Shown here: positions 9,627-16,441 of the stretch, one piece after another | Position numbering within the stretch: position 1 is the stretch's first letter | Layout of the letters: each line of letters opens with the position of its first letter | NCBI GenBank assembly: GCA_023399595.1 | Contig: JAEWOR010000006.1 | Coordinates: 12,452 to 76,451, forward strand | Source of the DNA: Bacteroidota bacterium | GTDB lineage: Bacteria; Bacteroidota; Bacteroidia; Flavobacteriales; Weeksellaceae | Reading direction: 5' to 3' | DNA: 64,000 nucleotides | Translations under genes and position numbers: made by a program | Notes under the pieces: generated by a model | Database searches by the model: none | What the model was told of the DNA's origin: nothing | Seen by the model: the letters and a program-made list of their open reading frames with translations, nothing else

Positions 9627-10000
9627 TGGGAGATTTTTCTTATCCAAAAATTGGAAAACTTAAGCAAGAAAAGCATATTAATTTGCTTTTTAAAAAAGGC
9701 AAATGGAAAACTTCTGGAAAACTCCGAATTATTTTTATGAAGGAAAATAATGAATTCCCTTTAGATAGTAATAAAGTAGGCGTTTCGGTTTCGAAAAGAT
9801 ATTTTAAAAAAGCCGTTCACAGAAACAGAATCAAAAGACTTTTACGAGAAACGTACAGACTGAACCAACCCCTATTTGAAGAAAGTTTCGGTAATAAAAC
9901 AATGGCGATGTTATTTTGGGTTTCTCCTGAACTGCCACCTAATTATTCTAGTGTAGAAGCGGAATTTTTAAATTTATGTGCTTCTATCAAAAAAAGTTAA
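9626..10000 (+). CDS. rnpA: Ribonuclease P protein component
   Basis: RnpA is the protein subunit of RNase P, which matures the 5' ends of tRNAs. The 124-residue protein carries the family signature 'KKAVHRNRIKRLLRETYRL' at about residues 65-83, including the RNR motif that contacts the RNA subunit, preceded by 'NKVGVSVSKRYF'. It is not next to rpmH or dnaA here; instead its start overlaps the tcdA stop by one base. Confidence 0.95.
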   Translation: MGDFSYPKIGKLKQEKHINLLFKKGKWKTSGKLRIIFMKENNEFPLDSNKVGVSVSKRYFKKAVHRNRIKRLLRETYRLNQPLFEESFGNKTMAMLFWVSPELPPNYSSVEAEFLNLCASIKKS

Positions 10001-10048
10001 CATTTTTGTAGTAATTTAGTGGTATAAACACATTAAAAACACTACAAA

Positions 10049-10648
10049 ATGCTCGACAACATTCCTTACTTATCCTATGCAATGAGCGCCTTTGTAGGCA
10101 TTGGCTTAGCTGCAGCTTCTGGATTTAGGGTTTTCCTGCCCATGTTTGCCGTAAGTTTAGCGTCTTATATGAATTGGATTCCGATGAATGACCATTTCGA
10201 ATGGCTTGCTGGTTTACCTGCATTAATCACCACTGGAATTGCTACTTTAGTAGAGATTTTAGCGTATTACATCCCTTACGTTGACAATATTTTAGATAGC
10301 ATTAACATTCCATTAGCCGCCGTTGCAGGATCTGTGTTATTTGCAAGTCAGTTTGCAGATTTAGGTAGTTTTCCTCAATGGGCTTTAACATTAATTGCTG
10401 GAGGAGGAACTGCAGCAACCATTAGTTCTGGTTTTGCAGGAACGCGAGCCGCCTCAACAGCCTCCACTGGAGGATTAGGAAATTCCGTTGTTGCCACTAC
10501 AGAAACCGCAGGAGCAGGAATTATGTCTTTTTTAGCCATTGCAGTACCTTTTTTAGCAGCTATTTGCGCTATTGCCTTGGTAATTGTGGTTTGGATTTTA
10601 GGAAGAAAAATTTGGCGTAAATTTCTGAAGCAAGAAAACACCTCATAA
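10049..10648 (+). CDS. DUF4126 domain-containing membrane protein
   Basis: A 199-residue integral membrane protein with about five hydrophobic helices. It starts MLDNIPYLSYAMSAFVGIGLAAASGFRVF, and the phrase 'AAASGFRVFLPMF' is typical of DUF4126. The centre is Ala/Gly/Thr-rich ('SSGFAGTRAASTASTGG'). The function is unknown. A terminator follows at 10652-10672, so it ends the rightward transcription unit. Confidence 0.8.
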   Translation: MLDNIPYLSYAMSAFVGIGLAAASGFRVFLPMFAVSLASYMNWIPMNDHFEWLAGLPALITTGIATLVEILAYYIPYVDNILDSINIPLAAVAGSVLFASQFADLGSFPQWALTLIAGGGTAATISSGFAGTRAASTASTGGLGNSVVATTETAGAGIMSFLAIAVPFLAAICAIALVIVVWILGRKIWRKFLKQENTS

Positions 10649-10651
10649 AAA

Positions 10652-10672
10652 AGCACTATCAGAAATAGTGCT
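10652..10672 (+). terminator. Terminator after the DUF4126 gene
   Basis: An eight-base stem (AGCACTAT with ATAGTGCT) and five-base loop, followed by a pyrimidine-rich CCTCTCTTTC stretch. It lies four bases after the stop codon. Confidence 0.7.
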
Positions 10673-10726
10673 CCTCTCTTTCAAATTACTTTTTCTCTTT
10701 ATTCCCGAGAAAGAATATAGAAAAAA

Positions 10727-10742
10727 TCTGGCAAACACCAGA
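10727..10742 (-). terminator. Terminator after gdhA
   Basis: A short hairpin (TCTGG/CCAGA, six-base loop) read leftward and followed by a run of Ts. It lies about ten bases after the gdhA stop codon and faces the terminator at 10652-10672. Confidence 0.65.
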
Positions 10743-10751
10743 CTTTATTTT

Positions 10752-12110
10752 TTATACAACACCTTGAGCCAACATTGCTTCAGCTACTTTTACAAAGCCT
10801 GCGATATTTGCGCCTTTCACATAGTTTACATAGCCATTGGCATCCTTACCATATTCGCTACAAGCTTTGTGAATGCCAATCATAATTTCTTTAAGTCTTG
10901 CATCAACTTCGTCAGAAGTCCAGTTCAGTCGGATAGAATTTTGAGTCATCTCCAAACCTGAAGTGGCAACACCTCCCGCATTAGAAGCCTTTCCTGGAGA
11001 AAATAACACTTTATTTTCCAAGAAAAGATTGATAGCGTCTAAAGTTGAAGGCATATTTGCAGCTTCAGTAACACAGATTACTCCGTTTTCTACTAATTTT
11101 TTAGCATCCTCAAGATTTAATTCATTCTGAGTAGCACAAGGGAATGCAACGTCACATTTCACTTCCCAAGGTCTTTTCCCAGCGTGGAATTCCGCAGAAG
11201 GATATTTTTTAACATAATCTTCAGCTCTGTTATTTCCAGAATTTCTCAATTCCAAAAGATATTCAATTTTATCTCCAGAAATTCCATCTTTATCATAAAT
11301 ATATCCGTCAGGACCAGAAATAGTAAGCACTTTACCTCCTAGTTCTGCAAATTTCTTCACAACTCCCCAAGCTACGTTTCCAAAGCCTGAAACTGTTGCT
11401 GTTTTTCCTTTAATATCTTGATTAATAGTTTTTAGCATTTGCTCAGCAAAATACACCACACCATACCCAGTTGCTTCTGGACGAATAAGAGATCCTCCAT
11501 ACGCTAAACCTTTACCAGTAAGCACACCTGTAAATTCGTTACGGATTTTTTTGTATTGCCCGAATAAATATCCAATTTCTCTTGCTCCAACTCCAATATC
11601 TCCGGCGGGAACGTCTGTTTCTGGGCCAATATGTTTGCAAAGTTCCGTCATGAAAGCTTGACAAAAACGCATTACTTCCATATCCGATTTTCCTTGGGGA
11701 TCAAAATCAGAACCACCTTTACCACCTCCCATTGGAAGCGTTGTAAGCGAGTTTTTAAAGACTTGTTCGAATGCTAAAAACTTAAGAACAGAAAGGTTTA
11801 CAGTAGGATGAAATCTTATACCTCCTTTATAAGGACCAATTGCAGAGTTCATTTGAATTCTGAAACCTCTATTCACTTGAATTTCGCCTTTGTCGTCCAC
11901 CCATGGAACTCTGAAAATGATAATTCTTTCTGCTTCAGCCATTCTTTCCAATAGCTTCATGCCGTTATACTCTTTTCTTGTTTCAATAAAAGGAATTACC
12001 GTAACCGCAACTTCTTTTACAGCTTGTAAAAATTCTGGTTCATTGGGATTCTTTGCTTCAATTTTAGCAATGAAGTCTTGAATCTTTTGCTCAATGGTAT
12101 ATTCTTCCAT
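10752..12110 (-). CDS. gdhA: NADP-type glutamate dehydrogenase
   Basis: GdhA interconverts 2-oxoglutarate plus ammonium and glutamate. The 452-residue length, the N-terminus 'MEEYTIEQKIQDFIAKIEAKNPNEPEF' and the long C-terminus place it with hexameric NADP-type enzymes. The catalytic region 'PMGGGKGGSDFDPQGKSD' and the Rossmann motif 'TVSGFGNVAWG' are intact. The ATG at 12110 is chosen because the frame upstream (to 12164) runs through a good promoter at 12137-12166. Terminated at 10727-10742, it is probably monocistronic. Confidence 0.95.
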   Translation of the reverse strand: MEEYTIEQKIQDFIAKIEAKNPNEPEFLQAVKEVAVTVIPFIETRKEYNGMKLLERMAEAERIIIFRVPWVDDKGEIQVNRGFRIQMNSAIGPYKGGIRFHPTVNLSVLKFLAFEQVFKNSLTTLPMGGGKGGSDFDPQGKSDMEVMRFCQAFMTELCKHIGPETDVPAGDIGVGAREIGYLFGQYKKIRNEFTGVLTGKGLAYGGSLIRPEATGYGVVYFAEQMLKTINQDIKGKTATVSGFGNVAWGVVKKFAELGGKVLTISGPDGYIYDKDGISGDKIEYLLELRNSGNNRAEDYVKKYPSAEFHAGKRPWEVKCDVAFPCATQNELNLEDAKKLVENGVICVTEAANMPSTLDAINLFLENKVLFSPGKASNAGGVATSGLEMTQNSIRLNWTSDEVDARLKEIMIGIHKACSEYGKDANGYVNYVKGANIAGFVKVAEAMLAQGVV

Positions 12111-12136
12111 ATTGTTTATTGATATATTGTAGTTAA

Positions 12137-12166
12137 CAAATTTAATTTTTTTTTCAAAACGCACAA
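12137..12166 (-). promoter_or_regulatory. Promoter of gdhA (TTG-N19-TAAATTTG)
   Basis: Read leftward, a TTG (12164-12166) is followed after 19 bases by TAAATTTG (12137-12144), a perfect Bacteroidota -7 box at the usual spacing. Transcription would start near 12130, about 20 bases before the gdhA ATG, which supports the shorter start. Confidence 0.7.
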
Positions 12167-12300
12167 CACCACAAAGAAAATTTGCGAATATTTTAAATAA
12201 AAAATTATTTTTTCATCAGAGTTTCTCTTCAAAATACATAAAAAATATAAATTTTAAATTACTTAACATGGAAAAATACAATATTGATAAAAAGAAAATT

Positions 12301-13413
12301 TTACAGTGCTAAAAATTTCCTACCAGACAATGATTGTAGTTTTCCCAAAATCTCTAATTCCAAAATTATTGGAAGTAATTTATGAGAAGCCATACCTGTG
12401 GAATCCGATAAATCATCTAGTGAAATATGAGGTGAATTCTTCACTTTAGTATAAATAATCTCTTGATTGGATGTAAGTTGAACACTGGGCTGAGGCTCAG
12501 GAAAAAGCTCTTCAATATTCATTTTATTAGTTTTATACCCTAATTGATATATTAAATCCTTGACCGTTGATATTATACTTGCTTTATTTTGTAAAATAAG
12601 TTGATTACAACCCTGACTATAAGGATCTGTAATTTTTCCTGGCAAAGCAAAAACATCTCTATTGTAAATATTAGCAAAATTAGCTGTACTCATAGATCCG
12701 CCACCAAAGCCAGTTTCAATAACCATAGTTGATGGAGATAAGCCCGCAATGACTCTATTTCTTTGGATAAAATGTTCTCTATCTGGTTTTTTAGAGGAGT
12801 TAAACTCGGTAAGCAAAACACCATTTTCTTGGAGAATTTTTTCTGAAAGTTTTCTATTTTTAGAAGGATATAAAGTGGTGAAACCATGAGCTAAAACAGC
12901 TACCGTAGGAATTTTATATTGCAATGAAAGTTCATGTACGCAAGTATCAACACCTAAAGCCAAACCGCTCACCGTTTGCAAAGAATATTTTTGTATTTGC
13001 TCGAAAAAAGCTTCTAAGAAACCTTTTCCATAATTGGTCATATTTCTCGTTCCCACAATGCTTAAAGAATGGGAAACATTTGAAAATTCTCCCTTTGAAT
13101 ATAGAATTGCAGGTGCATCTATACATTCGTGAAGTAACGAAGGGAATTCATTTTGGTGTCTTAAAATAATAGCAACGGAATGCTGTTCACAGAATTTTAA
13201 TTCATTTTCAGCAAATTGAATATGATTGATATTTCCAATATCTGAAAGGTGCTTTCTTCCTAACCCATTATGAGTATTTGCAAAATCTTGTTTCGCAAAT
13301 TCCCATGCATTTTTTGCGCTTCCGTAGGCGTTCACCAGCTTTTGAAAATTGATATCGCCTATGAGAGCACATTCCCGTAATGCGATGGCATATAAGTGTT
13401 CTTCAGTAAACAT
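12301..13413 (-). CDS. dprA: DNA-processing protein DprA
   Basis: DprA loads RecA on incoming single-stranded DNA during natural transformation. The 370-residue protein has the Rossmann-like core with 'SIVGTRNMTNYGKGF', 'TVSGLALGVDTCVHELSL', 'REHFIQRNRVIAGLSPSTMVIE' and 'FALPGKITDPYSQGCNQLI'. A C-terminal winged-helix follows ('HISLDDLSDSTGMASHKLLPIILELEILGKL'). No other competence genes are adjacent. It is on the same strand as the rhomboid gene, about 40 bases downstream of which it starts on the leftward strand. Confidence 0.94.
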   Translation of the reverse strand: MFTEEHLYAIALRECALIGDINFQKLVNAYGSAKNAWEFAKQDFANTHNGLGRKHLSDIGNINHIQFAENELKFCEQHSVAIILRHQNEFPSLLHECIDAPAILYSKGEFSNVSHSLSIVGTRNMTNYGKGFLEAFFEQIQKYSLQTVSGLALGVDTCVHELSLQYKIPTVAVLAHGFTTLYPSKNRKLSEKILQENGVLLTEFNSSKKPDREHFIQRNRVIAGLSPSTMVIETGFGGGSMSTANFANIYNRDVFALPGKITDPYSQGCNQLILQNKASIISTVKDLIYQLGYKTNKMNIEELFPEPQPSVQLTSNQEIIYTKVKNSPHISLDDLSDSTGMASHKLLPIILELEILGKLQSLSGRKFLAL

Positions 13414-13451
13414 TTGCTTGTGTTTTACTCAAAGATACTAAAATTTAAAAG

Positions 13452-14222
13452 CTATTTTCTTCGAATTTCGTCTAAATGCCCCCAATAATCTTCTTTCTTT
13501 TTATAAGGCAGATCTAGGAAATCCTCAGGATGGTTTTCTTTATATTCTTGCCAAAGTTTATCATCTTTTTCATTATAATAGTTGGGATATTCCCAGATAA
13601 ACTTTCGTTTTTTTTCGCTACCTTCTTTTTTGTAATAAATAGCCAATAAAATACCCACAACAGCTCCTGCAGCATGAGCTTGCCACGAAATTCTACTCGG
13701 TTCTTGTAAATCTCCAAATAATTCCTGAGGAACAACTCCCCAAATTAAACTTCCGTAGTACAACACTACAACAAGAGAAACCGCCACAAGTTTGAGTTCA
13801 CGCTTTAAAACACCACTTAAAAAGAGAAAAAATGCCAATACATAAACAATTCCACTAGCGCCTATTGTACAAGTATATTGATATTCTCCGGTAAAAATAT
13901 CTATTGGAGGTAAAATCCAAACTAAAAATCCTGTCAAAATCCATCCTAAAACAAAAATTCTATTGGCGATATTCGGATAAAACTGATACAGCAAAAACAT
14001 TAAAGCTAGAATAGGAACGGAATTGCTTAAAATATGTTCAATATTTCCATGCAATAAAGGAGAGGTAATAATTCCCAAAAGCCCTTCTGGAAGAAGTGGA
14101 ATAATGGCTCCAAAACAATTATTAAATACTCCAAAAAGTTGAAGTACATAGAAAAACCACATTGCGAATAGCATAATAAGTGGATAGTAAATTGCTTTTT
14201 TAGAAATTCCTGTTTTGAACAT
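13452..14222 (-). CDS. Rhomboid family intramembrane serine protease
   Basis: A 256-residue rhomboid protease that would cut within membrane segments. The core has about six transmembrane helices. 'LLHGNIEHILSN' gives the conserved H58, H63 and N67, the catalytic serine is S123 in GASG, and the catalytic histidine is H183 in 'WQAHAAG'. A charged cytoplasmic tail of about 55 residues follows, rich in Tyr, Glu and Lys. The active-site residues are all present, so it should be active. The substrate is not evident from the neighbours. Confidence 0.9.
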   Translation of the reverse strand: MFKTGISKKAIYYPLIMLFAMWFFYVLQLFGVFNNCFGAIIPLLPEGLLGIITSPLLHGNIEHILSNSVPILALMFLLYQFYPNIANRIFVLGWILTGFLVWILPPIDIFTGEYQYTCTIGASGIVYVLAFFLFLSGVLKRELKLVAVSLVVVLYYGSLIWGVVPQELFGDLQEPSRISWQAHAAGAVVGILLAIYYKKEGSEKKRKFIWEYPNYYNEKDDKLWQEYKENHPEDFLDLPYKKKEDYWGHLDEIRRK

Positions 14223-14341
14223 GATTCAAAAGTCTCAAAATAAGAGCCATTTTTAAAAATAAGAAATTATGACTAAAAATACATTTTTAAACATAATATA
14301 ATACGCCAAAATGTAGTTTTTACTACAAATAAATAAATTCT

Positions 14342-14349
14342 TAATTTTG
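14342..14349 (+). promoter_or_regulatory. -7 box upstream of the DUF3078 gene
   Basis: TAATTTTG matches the Bacteroidota TAnnTTTG consensus 20 bases before the ATG at 14370. No clear TTG is found at the expected distance upstream. Confidence 0.4.
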
Positions 14350-14369
14350 CGACTTAATTTTAAAACCTA

Positions 14370-15296
14370 ATGAAAAAATTATTATTCCCTTTAGTTTTCT
14401 CTTATGGAATCATGGTTTACGCACAAGAAGAACCCAAAACCACAGAACCTGTAGTAGATTCCACCAAAGCTTGGTCTATCTCCGGACAACACACATTAAT
14501 GTTGAACCAAGCTGCTTTCTCTAATTGGGTAGGAGGAGGAGCCAACAATGTAGGCTGGCTTGCTGGATTAAATTATAATATGACCTACGAAAAAGACAAA
14601 GATTTATGGGAAAACATTATTATTTTAGGGTACGGACAAAACAACACCAAAGGCATTGGAATGAGAAAAACCCAAGATGTTATTAACCTTTCTACTAACT
14701 TCGGAAGAAAAATTTATAAACATTGGTATGCTTCTGCTGGTGCTGGATTTATTTCTCAGTTTGGACCAGGATATGAAGATGGAAACAATCCTGACGCTAA
14801 GAAAATTTCAAACTTGATGGCTCCCGGATATGTGAATATGGGAGCAGGCTTCACTTATAGACCTAATGACAATCTTACCGTTACCTTAAGACCAGCGAAT
14901 GCAAGATGGACTTTTGTTTTAGATAAAGATTTACAATTAGCAGGAAATTATGGCTTAAAAAATGATGGAGATACTTCATTATTCCAATTTGGATTTTTAG
15001 GAACCACTGTTTACAAAATAAAATTGATGGAAAACATTGATCTTACCAATTCTGCATCGGTATTTTCGAATTATTTAGATCATCCTGAAAGATTAGTATT
15101 GTCTTACAGTGGAATTTTAAACATGAAAATTAATAAATTCATTTCCACTAACATAACATTAGATTTATTGTACGATCATAACCAAATTCAGAAAACTCAG
15201 CTTAAACAAACTTTAGGAGTAGGTTTTGCTTACAACCTTGAAAATGGCAAAAAAAGATCTGAGAATAAGGACAATCATTCTTGGAAATTAAAATAA
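14370..15296 (+). CDS. DUF3078 domain-containing outer-membrane protein
   Basis: A 308-residue secreted protein with a signal peptide (MKKLLFPLVFSYGIMVYAQ). The motif 'WSISGQHTLMLNQAAFSNWVGGGANNVGWLAGLNYNMTYE' is characteristic of DUF3078. The rest alternates aromatic and small residues in strands, in keeping with a beta-barrel of the outer membrane. The function is unknown. A strong terminator follows at 15304-15330. Confidence 0.85.
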   Translation: MKKLLFPLVFSYGIMVYAQEEPKTTEPVVDSTKAWSISGQHTLMLNQAAFSNWVGGGANNVGWLAGLNYNMTYEKDKDLWENIIILGYGQNNTKGIGMRKTQDVINLSTNFGRKIYKHWYASAGAGFISQFGPGYEDGNNPDAKKISNLMAPGYVNMGAGFTYRPNDNLTVTLRPANARWTFVLDKDLQLAGNYGLKNDGDTSLFQFGFLGTTVYKIKLMENIDLTNSASVFSNYLDHPERLVLSYSGILNMKINKFISTNITLDLLYDHNQIQKTQLKQTLGVGFAYNLENGKKRSENKDNHSWKLK

Positions 15297-15303
15297 AAAT
15301 TTA

Positions 15304-15330
15304 AAAGCTCACTTAAAAAAGGTGAGCTTT
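15304..15330 (+). terminator. Terminator after the DUF3078 gene
   Basis: A nine-base perfect stem (AAAGCTCAC/GTGAGCTTT) around a nine-base A-rich loop, followed by TTTATT. It begins eight bases after the stop codon. Confidence 0.85.
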
Positions 15331-15364
15331 TTTATTGCTGTCATCATCACAAAAAAGTAATGTT

Positions 15365-15826
15365 TTATAATTGTTTTTTTTGTCTGTGATTTTTTAATGT
15401 GGCAACTTTCACCTTTCTAAAAGGCTTAATTGCTCTTTTTATAGGCTTTAAAGACCTCAAATAAATGGTGACCACTAACGAAATACAAGCTGCTGTTCCC
15501 AAAGCGCCACCAAACGATTTAAATTCTTTCGATATGTTATGATAAATAAGTGTAAAGATAATTGGTGCGATAAATAGATTAAAATTTTTAAAGTGTTTTC
15601 TAGAAGAAATCATCCCAATGAAAGTAGATCCAATGATGATATAGGGAATATCATTGGGTAAATTAAAGGTCCAAAACCAAGTATTAAATTGATAAAAACC
15701 GCCCACAAGCATCGCAATTAACCCAGAAGCTCTTACGGGACCTAATTTTAAATTTTTATTTAAATGAAAAGTCAACCAAGAACCACAAATTGCCAAGACA
15801 ATATTAAAAATAAGCATTTCTACCAT
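15365..15826 (-). CDS. Small polytopic membrane protein, second of a related pair
   Basis: A 153-residue protein with about four to five hydrophobic segments and a basic C-terminal tail (KPIKRAIKPFRKVKVATLKN...). I do not recognise a family. Its centre and end ('ASGLIAMLVGGF', 'GSTFIGMISS', 'FGGALGTAACIS') align by eye with the C-terminal half of the upstream neighbour ('AAGLVGFVGSF', 'CGAFVGMTK', 'IGGKLGTLAFMG'), so the two genes appear to be an ancient tandem duplication. The start overlaps the end of the neighbour by seven bases, implying joint translation and perhaps a two-subunit complex. Confidence 0.7.
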   Translation of the reverse strand: MVEMLIFNIVLAICGSWLTFHLNKNLKLGPVRASGLIAMLVGGFYQFNTWFWTFNLPNDIPYIIIGSTFIGMISSRKHFKNFNLFIAPIIFTLIYHNISKEFKSFGGALGTAACISLVVTIYLRSLKPIKRAIKPFRKVKVATLKNHRQKKQL

Positions 15827-16401
15827 GGCAAAAAGAATTTATAGATAATATAAGCGTACAAAACACCCATAAATGCTAAAGTTCCTAACTTCCCTCCAAT
15901 TCCATGGAAATAATGATGCGAGAAGTTATAAAAGATTGCGGTAAGAACTGTGGATAAAAAGATAAAAAGATAACCATATGGCAACTTGGTCATTCCTACA
16001 AAAGCTCCACAATAGATGGCAATAGGCCAATGCGCTGCAGATTTTACTTTATTTTTAATATTACGCGTAAAACTTCCTACAAACCCCACTAATCCCGCAG
16101 CAAAAACGGTATTGAGTTCAGCTTCTGACTGCAAAAAATAGGTTACAAAACTCCCAATAAGAAACCAAACAAACAAATCATAATGCACTTCATGTTTAAG
16201 TTCAATATGCAAGTATTGTTTTTTTCGATAAGACATCGCCATTCCCAAAACAATCAGTGAAAACACAATAATAAACCATGGCTTTAATGTTTGTTCCCTG
16301 ATAATTGCTACCACAAAATAAACTTGCGCAGCAATAAATAGAACTAGGAGAATTTTATTGATAATTTGTTTCAAATATTTTTTTGCAAAATTACAACACA
16401 T
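15820..16401 (-). CDS. Polytopic membrane protein, first of a related pair
   Basis: A membrane protein of about 193 residues with five to six hydrophobic helices. The ATG at 16401 (MCCNFAKKYLKQIINK) is preferred: a longer frame from a TTG at 16425 would run through the terminator of the upstream sprE gene (16418-16434). A sequence resembling a -7 box (TAATTTTG) even lies just inside this start, so a TTG at 16374 is possible. The family is not recognised. The repeated 'GLVGFVGSF...GAFVGM...GGKLGTLAF' pattern recurs in the downstream gene. Confidence 0.65.
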   Translation of the reverse strand: MCCNFAKKYLKQIINKILLVLFIAAQVYFVVAIIREQTLKPWFIIVFSLIVLGMAMSYRKKQYLHIELKHEVHYDLFVWFLIGSFVTYFLQSEAELNTVFAAGLVGFVGSFTRNIKNKVKSAAHWPIAIYCGAFVGMTKLPYGYLFIFLSTVLTAIFYNFSHHYFHGIGGKLGTLAFMGVLYAYIIYKFFLPW

Positions 16402-16417
16402 AGATTGATAAAAAAAG

Positions 16418-16434
16418 CTACCCAAAAGGATAGC
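16418..16434 (-). terminator. Terminator after sprE/porW
   Basis: Read leftward: a seven-base stem GCTATCC/GGGTAGC (one G-T pair) with a TTTT loop, followed by TTTTTTAT. It begins eight bases past the sprE stop codon. Confidence 0.75.
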
Positions 16435-16441
16435 CTCAATT

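Noticed and set aside
10004..10044. Inverted TTTTGTAGT/ACTACAAAA sequence before the DUF4126 gene
   Set aside because: Widely spaced and AT-rich with no T-tract or promoter fit; too weak to call an operator or terminator.
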